Positions 1 through 8,960 of a DNA stretch of 64,000 bases are shown here, one piece after another. The stretch lies in contig NZ_BFBR01000001.1 in assembly GCF_003112735.1 (NCBI RefSeq), positions 310,001 to 374,000 of the forward strand. The letters are read 5' to 3'. How positions within the stretch are numbered: the first letter of the stretch is position 1; the number at the start of each line of letters is the position of its first letter. Source of the DNA: Candidatus Phycosocius bacilliformis. GTDB lineage: Bacteria; Pseudomonadota; Alphaproteobacteria; Caulobacterales; Aquidulcibacteraceae. The position numbers and the translations under genes are program-made. The notes beneath the pieces are model-generated. The model was given only the letters and a program-made list of their open reading frames with translations, made no database searches and was not told the DNA's origin.

Positions 1-741
1 CTTGAGCCTGAACTCTTTTGCACCAGCGCATTACACTCGACACAGACAGGCATTATCAACTCACATGGCTTTATGTTGGCACTCCAGGGCGAGATTGAAG
101 ACAATGGGGGGCATGTCATTTGTCAGTCCAAGGTTGATCAGGTCACCATGCTTGCGGATGGTCGCTTTGAGCTGAGCGTGCTTGGCCCCACACCAGCAAA
201 ACTGGTGTGCGAGAAGCTGGTAAATGCGGCAGGCTTGCACGCCCAGGATGTCGCGGGGCGGATGGAGTTTCTTCCAGCGTCCTTGATCCCGCGCCTCTTC
301 CTCGCCAAGGGGTCATACTTTCAATGCACCACAAAGGCTGCATTCTCGAGATTGATTTACCCAGCACCGGTCGATGGCGGCCTTGGCGTCCATGTGACGC
401 TAGACATGCAGGGTCGGATGAAGTTTGGCCCCGACGTTGAATGGTTAGACCACGCCGACCCTAGTCAGGTGACATATAACGTCGATTTGTCACGTGCGAG
501 CCAATTTTATCAAGCTATCCGAAGATATTGGCCGGGTTTACCGGATGGGGCAATCGTCGCGGATTATGCTGGCTGCCGTCCAAAATTATCGGGGCCCGGC
601 GTGCCAGCTGCGGATTTCATGATTCAAGGGCGCGACGCGCATTTTATCAATGGTCTCATCAATCTGTTCGGCATTGAGTCGCCAGGTTTGACTGCGAGTC
701 TCAGCATCGCATCCCATGTCTACCAACAGCTGAAAACCTAA
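1..741 (+). CDS. FAD-dependent oxidoreductase, L-2-hydroxyglutarate oxidase (LhgO)-like, N-terminus cut off by window edge
   Basis: The frame is open from base 1, so the gene starts upstream of the window and only about 246 C-terminal residues are seen. The first visible residues (LEPELFCTSALHSTQTGIIN) and the following HGFMLALQGEIEDNGG match the substrate-domain part of the DAO/LhgO family, and the C-terminal GIESPGLTASLSIASHV is the family's usual FAD-domain ending. Family members oxidise 2-hydroxy acids or amines with FAD. The N-terminal dinucleotide-binding motif lies outside the window. The next gene starts 14 bases downstream, so the two are probably co-transcribed with the sugar genes. 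The substrate here is unknown; a role in sugar-acid or 2-hydroxy-acid metabolism is inference. Confidence 0.8.
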   Translation, partial: LEPELFCTSALHSTQTGIINSHGFMLALQGEIEDNGGHVICQSKVDQVTMLADGRFELSVLGPTPAKLVCEKLVNAAGLHAQDVAGRMEFLPASLIPRLFLAKGSYFQCTTKAAFSRLIYPAPVDGGLGVHVTLDMQGRMKFGPDVEWLDHADPSQVTYNVDLSRASQFYQAIRRYWPGLPDGAIVADYAGCRPKLSGPGVPAADFMIQGRDAHFINGLINLFGIESPGLTASLSIASHVYQQLKT

Positions 742-755
742 GTTGGACCAAAACC

Positions 756-1982
756 ATGCATGTAAAACAAGCGGTATTTCTGGTAGGTGGAAAAGGGACG
801 CGCCTCGGCAGTCTTTCGCGCGACACGCCGAAACCACTTTTGGAAATTGATACAAACCTGCGCTTCATCGATGTCTTGCTTGAAGAAGCTGCCCGCCACG
901 GTTTTACCGATCTTATCCTGCTCGCAGGGCATTTGAGCGACAAAGTCATTGCCGCCTATGACGGAAAGATCGTTCATGGTGCCAAAGTTCGTGTCCTGGT
1001 GGAGCCGAGCCCCGCAGGGACTGGGGGAGCTTTGCGTTGGGCAAATCCCGTGCTCGACCCATGGTTCCTAATGGCCAATGGTGACAGTCTGTTTGACATA
1101 AATCTGCGTGCATTTGCCACGCATGTTTCTGACGACTTTACCGCCCGTGTTGCCTTGCGTCGGGTAGACGATCCGGCGCGATATGGCGCTGTTCAACTGA
1201 AGAAAAATAAAATTACTGGGTTTTTGGAAAAGAACGCAAATCTTGTGGGGCCAACACTGATCAATGGCGGTGTCTACCTGATGTCACGCACGGTGCTGAA
1301 CTTGATCGACGGCCCCTGCTCTCTCGAGCAAGATATCTTTCCCCAATTGGTTGAACAAGGAAAGCTCGAAGGCGTTGAACATGAAGGTTACTTTCTCGAC
1401 ATGGGACTGCCCGAGACCTATGCAACAGCACGGGTAGAGATACCGCAACGTCGGCGTCGTCCAACCGTATTCCTAGATCGAGATGGCGTTCTCAATCACG
1501 ATGAAGGATATACGCATCGTGTGGCTGATCTGCATTGGATAGATGGAGCCAGGCAAGCCATTCGGGCTATCAATGATGCGGGCTATTTGGCCATCGTGGT
1601 CAGCAATCAGGCTGGCATCGCCCGTGGACTTTACGATGATGACGCTGTGATGAAATTTCATGCGGCGATGCAAGATCAATTAAGCGAAGTGGGCGCACAC
1701 ATCGATGCATTCTACTTCTGCCCGTACCATAAAGACGCTCAAATTGATCATTATCGAGCTGAAAATCATCCTGACAGAAAACCAAATCCAGGCATGTTGT
1801 TGCGCGCAATGGCCGACTGGCCGATTGATTGTGACAAGTCTTTCTTGATTGGCGACCAAGCAACAGACATAGCCGCAGCGGAAGCGGCTGGCATTCCGGG
1901 TCATCTCTTTGATGGTGGGAATTTAGAATCGACCGTGATGAAGCTCTTTGACCAAGGAAAACACAGCCGATGGGAAGCCTAA
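756..1982 (+). CDS. Bifunctional sugar-1-phosphate nucleotidyltransferase / HAD-IIIA phosphatase fusion (HddC-GmhB-like)
   Basis: A 408-residue two-domain protein. Residues 1-230 form a nucleotidyltransferase: GGKGTRL at 11-17, PKPLLEI at 25-31, NGDS at 108-111 and the closing DMGLPETYATA near 215-225. Residues 236-400 form an HAD phosphatase of the histidinol-phosphatase/GmhB class: FLDRDGVLN at 239-247, SNQAG near 283-287, RKPNPGM near 341-347 and GDQATD near 366-371. In heptose pathways GmhB removes the C7 phosphate of heptose-1,7-bisphosphate and HddC adds GMP, so one polypeptide could do two consecutive steps. The GmhB zinc-site cysteines are only partly present: CPYH is there, but the usual Cys-x-Cys before RKP reads NHPD. 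It overlaps the next gene by 13 bases. Substrate assignment is inference. Confidence 0.85.
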   Translation: MHVKQAVFLVGGKGTRLGSLSRDTPKPLLEIDTNLRFIDVLLEEAARHGFTDLILLAGHLSDKVIAAYDGKIVHGAKVRVLVEPSPAGTGGALRWANPVLDPWFLMANGDSLFDINLRAFATHVSDDFTARVALRRVDDPARYGAVQLKKNKITGFLEKNANLVGPTLINGGVYLMSRTVLNLIDGPCSLEQDIFPQLVEQGKLEGVEHEGYFLDMGLPETYATARVEIPQRRRRPTVFLDRDGVLNHDEGYTHRVADLHWIDGARQAIRAINDAGYLAIVVSNQAGIARGLYDDDAVMKFHAAMQDQLSEVGAHIDAFYFCPYHKDAQIDHYRAENHPDRKPNPGMLLRAMADWPIDCDKSFLIGDQATDIAAAEAAGIPGHLFDGGNLESTVMKLFDQGKHSRWEA

Positions 1983-3121
1983 AGAACCAGGACCTAAAAG
2001 ATCGCGTTCACGCCTGGATGTTTGATGCCGCTCTGCCATTTTGGGGTAGCATCGGAATTGACCACAAATATGGTGGCTATGTTGAGCAATTGACGCCTGA
2101 TGGCCGCGTGGCCGACGTAGAGTTTAAGCGCGTCCGCGTGATCGGCAGGCAAATCTACGTCTTTTCGCACGCTTACCAAATGGGCTGGAAACCGGGGCTG
2201 GAACTGGCCGAGCATGGCTTCAATTTCTTGACCAAACACGCGTGGCAGGGCCCAGAAAATGGCTGGGCGAGAACCCTTTCCAAAGACGGTGCCATCCTAG
2301 ATGGCACGGCTGACCTTTATGACAATGCATTCGCCTTGTTTGCATTGAGCTGGTTTCAGAGGGTTAGTGGCCGCCACGACGCCAAAAATTGGGCAAGCAA
2401 AACCATGACATTCGTGGATCAACATATGCGCCATGAGAACGGCATTGGATTTCTGCATTGGTCTCCAGCAAGCGGGCTAAGGCAGCAGAACCCCCATATG
2501 CACCTGCTGGAGGCATGCCTTGCATCTTATGAAGCAGAACCTAATGAGCAGGCAGCTGTGCTTGCCAAAGAGGTCGCGGGCTTGTTTGAAAAGAAGTTCT
2601 TTGATCTCAAGACACGGACGCTAGCCGAGTTTTTTGATGAAGACTTCAAGCGTGCTCAAGCACCAGATGGGGAAATAATCGAACCAGGTCATCAGTTTGA
2701 ATGGGCCTGGATTTTGGTCAACCTCAAGAGATTATTGGGTATAGCTCTTTCAGATCCTGTGCGCGCCCTGATCGGCTTTGGCGAAGAATTCGGCGTCGAT
2801 CAAAGGACTTTTGCCACCTATGATTCTGTCTGGGTTAATGGCCGTGCAAGAAGCACAACGTCGAGGACATGGCCGAATACCGAACGAATAAAGGCTGCCG
2901 TCGCGCTGTCCGAACTCGATGGCATAGATCCTAGTGGTGTCTTTGCCCAATCGATCGGCTACTTGTTTGATAACCACCTAAATGCAAAGCCTTTCGGCAC
3001 TTGGATTGATCAGGTAGATGAAGTGGGCGCTCCTATAAGCGACAAAATACCCACATCCACGCTCTATCACGTGTTTTTAGCTTTTGCTGAATTCCTGCGT
3101 CATGAAAATGGCCGGACTTAA
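1970..3121 (+). CDS. AGE-family sugar epimerase/isomerase (N-acylglucosamine 2-epimerase / mannose isomerase type)
   Basis: A 383-residue protein with the alpha/alpha barrel signature of the N-acylglucosamine 2-epimerase family. Visible family motifs include RQIYVFSHAYQMGW near residue 64, HMHLLEACLASYE near 175, EPGHQFEWAWIL near 240 and TSTLYHVFLAFAEF close to the C-terminus; these carry the conserved histidines of the active site. Members interconvert free or phosphorylated sugars (GlcNAc/ManNAc, mannose/fructose, mannose-6-P/fructose-6-P). The start ATG lies inside the end of the fusion gene, with AGGAAA upstream, so translation is probably coupled. The neighbouring nucleotidyltransferase suggests it supplies a manno-configured sugar phosphate. 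The exact substrate cannot be read from the sequence. Confidence 0.85.
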   Translation: MGSLKNQDLKDRVHAWMFDAALPFWGSIGIDHKYGGYVEQLTPDGRVADVEFKRVRVIGRQIYVFSHAYQMGWKPGLELAEHGFNFLTKHAWQGPENGWARTLSKDGAILDGTADLYDNAFALFALSWFQRVSGRHDAKNWASKTMTFVDQHMRHENGIGFLHWSPASGLRQQNPHMHLLEACLASYEAEPNEQAAVLAKEVAGLFEKKFFDLKTRTLAEFFDEDFKRAQAPDGEIIEPGHQFEWAWILVNLKRLLGIALSDPVRALIGFGEEFGVDQRTFATYDSVWVNGRARSTTSRTWPNTERIKAAVALSELDGIDPSGVFAQSIGYLFDNHLNAKPFGTWIDQVDEVGAPISDKIPTSTLYHVFLAFAEFLRHENGRT

Positions 3122-3191
3122 GGTGCACTCTCAGTGTGCTGTCCTTTCGCGACGTGATATGTACGCGGCTCGGCGCGGATAGGTCTGAACC

Positions 3192-3749
3192 ATGCAAATC
3201 ACAGAGACAAATATACCTGGCGTCCTGAAGCTAACGCCAAAACGGTTCGCCGATGAGAGAGGCTTTTTTTCGGAAGTTTATAATGCCGGAGCCCTTAAGG
3301 AAGCTGGCATTTCCGCTGATTTTATACAAGACAATCATGCCTTTAATGCCACGCGCGGTACATTGCGCGGCCTACATTTTCAGCGACAGCCCTATGGCCA
3401 AGCCAAGCTAGTCCGCTGCGTCTGCGGTGCAATTTTGGACATCGCCGTTGATATCAGGCGGAATTCTCCGACCTATGGGCAGCACGTCAAGGCGGTTCTG
3501 AGTGAGGCTAATTGGGATCAATTATTAATCCCGGCTGGTTTCGCACACGGCTACCTAACTTTAACGGATGGTGCCGTCGTCCATTACAAAGTGAACCAAA
3601 CTTATGCACCAAAGCATGAAGGCGGTCTTGTTTGGAATGACCCTGATCTTGCGATCGATTGGGGCGACATAGAGGCGTTAGAGCTCATCATCTCAGAGAA
3701 AGACCTCGCACTGCCCCGGTTGCGTGACCTAACGAGCCACATCGATTAG
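3192..3749 (+). CDS. rfbC: dTDP-4-dehydrorhamnose 3,5-epimerase
   Basis: A 185-residue cupin enzyme of the usual RmlC length. Motifs seen: DERGFFSEVYN near residue 22, FIQDNHAFNATRGTLRGLHFQ at about 45-65 with the catalytic His in RGLHFQ, LVRCVCGAILDIAVDIR near 74-90, and FAHGYLTL near 117. It converts dTDP-4-keto-6-deoxy-glucose to dTDP-4-keto-L-rhamnose, the third step of dTDP-L-rhamnose synthesis. The other three steps are encoded just downstream (rfbB, rfbD, rfbA), so the pathway is complete. Codon use and base composition look AT-richer than rfbBDA and more like the genes to its left. Confidence 0.95.
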   Translation: MQITETNIPGVLKLTPKRFADERGFFSEVYNAGALKEAGISADFIQDNHAFNATRGTLRGLHFQRQPYGQAKLVRCVCGAILDIAVDIRRNSPTYGQHVKAVLSEANWDQLLIPAGFAHGYLTLTDGAVVHYKVNQTYAPKHEGGLVWNDPDLAIDWGDIEALELIISEKDLALPRLRDLTSHID

Positions 3750-3781
3750 TTTGTGGCGGGACGGAAAAGGTTGGGTGGCAT

Positions 3782-4855
3782 ATGCGATTCTTGGTTACAG
3801 GCGGGGCTGGATTCATTGGTTCTGCTGTCTGCCGACACCTGATCACCTCTGGCGCGGGCCAAGTCCTGAATGTGGACAAGCTGACCTATTCGTCTGACTT
3901 GCGCTCACTGCGCGCAATCGAGCAACACCACGATTATCGCTTTGTTCAAGCCGATATTGGCGACCGTGCTGCCATGATGGCGATTCTTGCCGACTGGCAG
4001 CCAGACATCGTCCTGCATCTGGCGGCAGAGACCCATGTCGACCGCTCGATCACCGGGGCCGCAGCCTTCATAGAAACCAATATTGTTGGCACCTTCCACC
4101 TGCTCGAAGCCTGCCGGGATTATCACGACAAGCTGGCGGAGCCAGCCAAGACAGCTTTCCGCTTCCTTCATATCTCAACCGACGAAGTCTTTGGCAGCTT
4201 GGGACCACACGGGGCCTTCAACGAAGCGTCACCCTATCAGCCCAATTCGCCCTACTCAGCCAGTAAAGCAGCATCCGATCATTTGGTACGCGCATGGTTT
4301 CATACCTATGGCCTGCCGGTGCTAACCACCAATTGTTCCAACAATTATGGGCCTCATCAGTTTCCCGAGAAATTGATCCCTCTGATGACGATCCAGGCAA
4401 TCCGCCGGGCCCCCATGCCGGTTTATGGTACGGGCCTGAACGTGCGCGACTGGCTGCATGTGGACGATCATGCCCAGGCTCTGCTGTGCGTCGCCCGCCA
4501 CGGGCGCCCCGGCGAGACCTATGCCATTGGTGGCAACAGTGAACGCACCAATTTGCAGATCGTCGAAGCCATCTGTGACCACATGGACGCGGTCGATCCT
4601 GGGCCAAGCGCGCGCCGCAACGCCATTCATTTCGTCGCCGACCGACCAGGACATGACGCGCGCTATGCCATCGATGCACGCAAAATCACGGCAGAACTTG
4701 GTTGGGCACCACAGCATGATTTCGAGGCAGGCCTGCGCGACACCATCGAGTGGTATCGCCACAATCAGGCCTGGTGGGAACCTCACCTGAAGACCGTCTA
4801 TACTGCTGCACCTCAGGGCGAGTTGATTGGGGACGCGCAGGACCGCCCGACATGA
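3782..4855 (+). CDS. rfbB: dTDP-glucose 4,6-dehydratase
   Basis: A 357-residue extended short-chain dehydrogenase. The N-terminal NAD-binding GGAGFIGSAV is at residues 7-16, HLAAETHVDRSI near 80-91, the STDEVFGSLG segment near 136-145 carries the Asp-Glu pair used for dehydration, and YSASKAASDHLV near 158-169 holds the YxxxK catalytic pair. It converts dTDP-glucose to dTDP-4-keto-6-deoxy-glucose. It follows rfbC by 32 bases and its TGA overlaps the ATG of rfbD (ATGA), so rfbBDA are one translationally coupled unit. GC content is visibly higher than in the genes before it. Confidence 0.96.
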   Translation: MRFLVTGGAGFIGSAVCRHLITSGAGQVLNVDKLTYSSDLRSLRAIEQHHDYRFVQADIGDRAAMMAILADWQPDIVLHLAAETHVDRSITGAAAFIETNIVGTFHLLEACRDYHDKLAEPAKTAFRFLHISTDEVFGSLGPHGAFNEASPYQPNSPYSASKAASDHLVRAWFHTYGLPVLTTNCSNNYGPHQFPEKLIPLMTIQAIRRAPMPVYGTGLNVRDWLHVDDHAQALLCVARHGRPGETYAIGGNSERTNLQIVEAICDHMDAVDPGPSARRNAIHFVADRPGHDARYAIDARKITAELGWAPQHDFEAGLRDTIEWYRHNQAWWEPHLKTVYTAAPQGELIGDAQDRPT

Positions 4856-5745
4856 AGCTTCTGGTTTTCGGCCAACAGGGTCAACTCGCCCAAGCGGTCG
4901 CGGCCGTAGGCCCGCATCGCGGGATCGACGTCACTTGCCTTGGCCGGTCCAAGTGCAACATCACAAGCCCAACCGATGTGACGGGCTGGCTGACCCGGAT
5001 CAGACCAGATCTTGTGCTCAATGCAGCTGCCTTTACTGCCGTCGATGCAGCAGAGACCCAGGTCGATCAAGCCACAGCCCTGAACACGACCGCCCCGCAG
5101 TTTCTGGCTCGGGCGACTATGGAACACAAAATCGCGTTCCTGCATGTGTCCACCGATTATGTCTTTGATGGTCGCAAGGCCGGACCCTATGTCGAAACTG
5201 ACCCGACCCATCCGCTCAATGTCTATGGGCAGACCAAGCGAGACGGTGAGCTTGCCGTTCTGGATGCGAACCCGACCGCTTTGGTGGTGCGCACCTCTTG
5301 GGTGTTTTCACCCTTTGCGCATAATTTCGTGCGGACCATCCTCAAGAGGGCTCAAGAGCGCGTACCGTTGTCGGTCGTCGATGATCAGACCGGTGCCCCC
5401 ACCTCGGCGCTTGACCTTGCGGATGCCTGTCTGACGGCTTTGCAGGCTAAACACACAGGCTCTCTCGCTGCGGGTATTTTTCACTACACCTCCAGCGGAC
5501 AAACAAGCTGGTACGGTCTTGCCCGGGAAATCCTTGACCAGACACAGGACTGGCGGCCTGGCTTCGATATTGAGATCAAAGCCGTCACCACAGATCAATT
5601 TAAGACCGCAGCCGTCCGTCCTCGCAACTCAGTCTTGGATTGTCGCGCCTTTGTCGGTCAGTTTGGCCACGTTCAGCCGAACTGGCGGGACAGTCTGTCT
5701 GAGACCCTGGTCGCCCTGAAACCCGAATTTGGAGCCTCAACATGA
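4852..5745 (+). CDS. rfbD: dTDP-4-dehydrorhamnose reductase
   Basis: A 297-residue RmlD-type reductase that makes dTDP-L-rhamnose with NAD(P)H. It begins [16 protein letters not shown], the expected glycine-rich N-terminus. Also seen are [12 protein letters not shown] near 58-69, VSTDYVFDG near 98-106 and YGQTKRDGE near 124-132, the catalytic YxxxK. Upstream in-frame starts exist inside rfbB, but this ATG overlaps the rfbB stop in an ATGA arrangement with AGGA about nine bases upstream and gives the family N-terminus, so it was chosen. Its own stop again overlaps the rfbA ATG. Confidence 0.95.
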   Translation: MKLLVFGQQGQLAQAVAAVGPHRGIDVTCLGRSKCNITSPTDVTGWLTRIRPDLVLNAAAFTAVDAAETQVDQATALNTTAPQFLARATMEHKIAFLHVSTDYVFDGRKAGPYVETDPTHPLNVYGQTKRDGELAVLDANPTALVVRTSWVFSPFAHNFVRTILKRAQERVPLSVVDDQTGAPTSALDLADACLTALQAKHTGSLAAGIFHYTSSGQTSWYGLAREILDQTQDWRPGFDIEIKAVTTDQFKTAAVRPRNSVLDCRAFVGQFGHVQPNWRDSLSETLVALKPEFGAST

Positions 5746-6620
5746 CCAAGATGAAGGGCATCATTCTGGCCGGGGGATCTGGCACCCGCCTGCATCCATT
5801 GACAGCCGTGATCAGCAAGCAATTGCTGCCCATTTATGACAAGCCGATGATCTATTATCCGCTGACCACCCTCATGCTGGCAGGGATACGCGAGATCTTG
5901 GTCATCTCCACACCCCATGACCTGCCGTTATTCCAGGCGTTGCTGGGTGATGGAGCTAAGTGGGGCATCAGTCTGAGTTATGCCGTGCAGGAACGGCCCG
6001 AGGGCCTGGCCCAAGCGTTTATCATCGGTCGGGACTTTGTGGGCGATCGTCAATGCGCCCTGATTCTGGGTGACAACATCTACTATGGCAACGGTTTAAG
6101 CGAGGTGTTGCGGCGGGCCGCCTCAGCCAGTTCCGGTGCCACCGTCTTTGCCTATCATGTGCAGGACCCCGAACGCTATGGCGTGCTGGCTTTTGATCGT
6201 GATGGCCGGGCAATCGCGATCGAGGAGAAGCCGCGTGCGCCTAAGTCAAACTGGGCCGTCACCGGGCTTTATTTCTATGACCAGCGCGTGGTGGGTTTTG
6301 CCGATGAGGTCAAGCCGTCTGCCCGTGGCGAGTTGGAGATCACCGACCTCAACAATCGCTATCTGGATCTGGGTGAATTATCCGTTGTCAAGCTGGAGCG
6401 TGGTTATGCTTGGCTTGATACAGGCACGCATGAAAGCCTGCATGAAGCCGGATCATTCGTCAGCATCCTGGAACATCGTCAAGGCCTGAAGATTGGCTGC
6501 CCCGAAGAAGTTGCCTTCAAAAACGGCTGGATCAGCCGGCAGGACTTGGAGGCGTTGGCTGTGCCTCTGGGCAAGAGCGATTATGGCCGCTATCTTTTGC
6601 AAATCGCAGAGCAGGACTAG
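5742..6620 (+). CDS. rfbA: Glucose-1-phosphate thymidylyltransferase
   Basis: A 292-residue RmlA enzyme making dTDP-glucose from dTTP and glucose-1-phosphate. It shows [11 protein letters not shown] near residues 11-21, [16 protein letters not shown] near 27-42, LGDNIYYG near 109-116 and the late [11 protein letters not shown] near 224-234. These match the short RmlA class. It is the last gene of the coupled rfbBDA unit. Its TAG stop lies in a CTAG tetramer that is also the stop of the convergent aminotransferase gene on the other strand, so no intergenic terminator exists there. Confidence 0.96.
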   Translation: MTKMKGIILAGGSGTRLHPLTAVISKQLLPIYDKPMIYYPLTTLMLAGIREILVISTPHDLPLFQALLGDGAKWGISLSYAVQERPEGLAQAFIIGRDFVGDRQCALILGDNIYYGNGLSEVLRRAASASSGATVFAYHVQDPERYGVLAFDRDGRAIAIEEKPRAPKSNWAVTGLYFYDQRVVGFADEVKPSARGELEITDLNNRYLDLGELSVVKLERGYAWLDTGTHESLHEAGSFVSILEHRQGLKIGCPEEVAFKNGWISRQDLEALAVPLGKSDYGRYLLQIAEQD

Positions 6621-7801
6621 TAATTGCGGCGTGCAAAATTGCGCACGGTCTCGACAATATAGTCTTGGGTTGCCACATCGAGGTCTGGGTGCATGGGCAG
6701 GGAAATGACCTGACCTGCTTTCGCCTCTGTGACGGGCAGGCCACCGGGACCCACGGGGAAACGGCTATAGACATCCTGCTTGTGGATCGGGATGGGATAA
6801 TAGGCCGCTGTCGGCACGCCCCGGCTTTTGGCGTAGGCGGCAAGGCCATCGCGGTCTGCAAGTTCGATCGTATATTGGGCCCAGGTTGATACCCCGCCCT
6901 CGATCACAGCTGGCACGCGCACAACATCCCCCAGAAGCTGGTTATAGCGAGACGCAATCTTGTTGCGTGCGTCAATCTCCTCGGCAAAAACGGCGAGCTT
7001 TTCCAGCAGGATGGCTGCTTGAACGGTATCCAGACGGGAATTCATCCCGATACGGATGTTAAGATATTTCGGGTCATGTTCGAACGTCTTGCCAGCCAGA
7101 TCGCTCGCGGTTGCTTTGCCGTGAACCCGCAGCGAATCCATGACTTCCCACAAGTCATAATCATGGGTCAGGACTGCTCCACCATCGCCATAGCAGCCCA
7201 GCGGCTTGGCGGGAAAGAAGCTGGTGGTGGCAACATCTGCCCAATGAATGGGGTGATGATGATGGAGCGTGCAGCCAAAGCCTTGTGCGGAATCGGCGAT
7301 CAGTTTGAGACCATATTTTTTGGCAATGGCCGAAATGGCAGGATAGTCCGCCGGCTGACCAAAAAGGTCCACTGCTATGATCACTTTGGGTTTGAGCTTG
7401 CCTTCTTTGAGGACGGCCTCGATCGACGCCTCAAGATGGACTGGATCGAGATTGTAGGTCACAGGGTCAATGTCGACAAAGACGGGGGTCGCCCCCAACC
7501 AAGGAACAACCTCCCCCGTGGCGGCAAAGGTGAAGCTTGGGCAGAAGACAGCATCTCCGGTCCGGATGTGCCAGGCCATCAGAGGCAGCACCAAAGCATC
7601 GGTGCCATTCGCGCATGACAGGGCATGTCCGGCCTGTCCAAAGGTCGCCAACGCCTTCTCAAAGGCCTGAACAGGTGGCCCCATGATATAGGCACCACTA
7701 TTGATCACGCCCATGACAGCCTCATCAATTCGGCTACCCAGACGGCGGCGCTGGGCCAATAGATCGATAAAGCCAATGGGGGGGCGACTGGTTTCTGTCA
7801 T
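6617..7801 (-). CDS. DegT/DnrJ/EryC1/StrS-family nucleotide-sugar aminotransferase (WbpE-like)
   Basis: A 394-residue PLP enzyme that puts an amino group on a keto nucleotide sugar. Motifs: [11 protein letters not shown] at the start, [22 protein letters not shown] (phosphate binding), [32 protein letters not shown], and the lysine loop [14 protein letters not shown] with Lys near residue 199. I chose ATG at 7801 because the family N-terminus (PPIGFIDL) follows directly; the frame is open 15 codons further. The nearest upstream gene is a Gfo/Idh dehydrogenase, the partner used in the WbpB/WbpE pathway to 3-amino sugars, so a 3-keto substrate is plausible but not proven. No sugar N-acetyltransferase is encoded nearby. 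Confidence 0.9.
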   Translation of the reverse strand: MTETSRPPIGFIDLLAQRRRLGSRIDEAVMGVINSGAYIMGPPVQAFEKALATFGQAGHALSCANGTDALVLPLMAWHIRTGDAVFCPSFTFAATGEVVPWLGATPVFVDIDPVTYNLDPVHLEASIEAVLKEGKLKPKVIIAVDLFGQPADYPAISAIAKKYGLKLIADSAQGFGCTLHHHHPIHWADVATTSFFPAKPLGCYGDGGAVLTHDYDLWEVMDSLRVHGKATASDLAGKTFEHDPKYLNIRIGMNSRLDTVQAAILLEKLAVFAEEIDARNKIASRYNQLLGDVVRVPAVIEGGVSTWAQYTIELADRDGLAAYAKSRGVPTAAYYPIPIHKQDVYSRFPVGPGGLPVTEAKAGQVISLPMHPDLDVATQDYIVETVRNFARRNY

Positions 7802-7950
7802 GGTCTGTCTGCCACTCAAGCGTGAGGCGCATCGCATCGGACGCACTGGACCTGGATGATCCGTTCAGCCAGGCTCATACGCCATCGATTGGGCAATTTC
7901 TGCAAGCCTCAACAGATGTCGCCATCACTTTTGGCAACCAAGCACAACAA

Positions 7951-8871
7951 TCATGCCCGGGTGGCTTGATCAATGGTTTCAGCAATCCGCACCGCCGCAG
8001 CCCCATCAGCTGCCGAAATCACGACCGGCTTCTCACCCAAGATGGCGGCGATAAAGTCAGCGGTGGCAGCACCCATCGGGTCCGGAATTCTTGTGGCAAA
8101 ATCAGCATGAAGACCAAAGCCCGGTCCGTCCTTGAATTCCTTAGCGATGAAATCAATGCTAACGGTTCCAGCGGCGTACTCGATCGTCATACGCCGATCA
8201 CGCTCTTCAGCAGCCCGACTCGCGAGAAAGCGGGCTTCCCCGCCGCCTGGAAATGTCAGAACAGCCTCGACGGCATCGGGATTTTCGGGCTGACCCGCCA
8301 GACGTTTGGCGTGGATCTGGACAGGATCTGCCCGGAACAGCAAGCGGGCCAAGTCGATGTCATGAACCATCAAATCTAACGTCGCCGACACATCTGCACC
8401 GCGCAAACTTGGCAGGCCAACGCGCACCGCATCAAGACGGTTAGGTCGCGCTGCAACATCGAACAAACCCATGGCCGAAAAGATATATCGCTCTTGGTGT
8501 CCTGCCTGAAGGACTACCCTGCGTTGGGCCGCATGATCGCAAAGAATATCAGCATCCTCGGCGGTGGCGGCCAAGGGCTTTTCCACCAAACAATGCTTAC
8601 CGGCATCAATTGCGGCACGGGCAACCCCGCCATGGGCGACCGCAGGGGTTGCCACCACCAGAGCATCAATATGGGCGAGCAATGCGGACAGGTCGGTAAA
8701 GGCCTTGGTGCCCAATTCTTCAGCCAAGGCTTCGGCGCGCGACGCGCTCAAATCATAAATGCCAACCAATTCGGCCCGGCCATTGGCCCTGATCTTGTTT
8801 GCGTGATTACGTCCGAAAACACCGGCACCGGCAACACCGATACGAACTTGCTTTTGGGACTCGTGTGACAC
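7951..8871 (-). CDS. Gfo/Idh/MocA-family nucleotide-sugar dehydrogenase
   Basis: A 306-residue NAD(P)-dependent oxidoreductase. The Rossmann motif GVAGAGVFGRNHA is near residues 12-24, ALVVATPAVAHGGVA near 70-84, and the family EKPLA is near 98-102 with its lysine. It lacks the longer C-terminus of WbpB proteins. The start is GTG at 8871, with AGGGG about eight bases upstream. A 15-bp tandem duplication carrying that Shine-Dalgarno-like motif lies directly upstream. It sits between the phosphohexomutase and the sugar aminotransferase on the same strand, so it probably oxidises a nucleotide sugar before amination. The substrate is not known. Confidence 0.85.
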   Translation of the reverse strand: MSHESQKQVRIGVAGAGVFGRNHANKIRANGRAELVGIYDLSASRAEALAEELGTKAFTDLSALLAHIDALVVATPAVAHGGVARAAIDAGKHCLVEKPLAATAEDADILCDHAAQRRVVLQAGHQERYIFSAMGLFDVAARPNRLDAVRVGLPSLRGADVSATLDLMVHDIDLARLLFRADPVQIHAKRLAGQPENPDAVEAVLTFPGGGEARFLASRAAEERDRRMTIEYAAGTVSIDFIAKEFKDGPGFGLHADFATRIPDPMGAATADFIAAILGEKPVVISAADGAAAVRIAETIDQATRA

Positions 8872-8880
8872 TGTTGCAAC

Positions 8881-8910
8881 CCCTGCTCAATTGGGCCCTG
8901 CTCAATTGGT
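8881..8910. repeat. Perfect 15-bp tandem duplication upstream of the Gfo/Idh gene
   Basis: Two adjacent copies, 8881-8895 and 8896-8910, differ only in the last base. Read on the minus strand each copy contains GAGCAGGG, so the Shine-Dalgarno region of the GTG-started dehydrogenase gene is duplicated. A perfect 6-bp hairpin (GACCGC/GCGGTC, 8921-8938) lies between it and the stop of the preceding gene. Confidence 0.8.
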
Positions 8911-8960
8911 GATGTCGCTAGACCGCTTTCCGGCGGTCCGCAACTGCCAAGCCAGACAGA

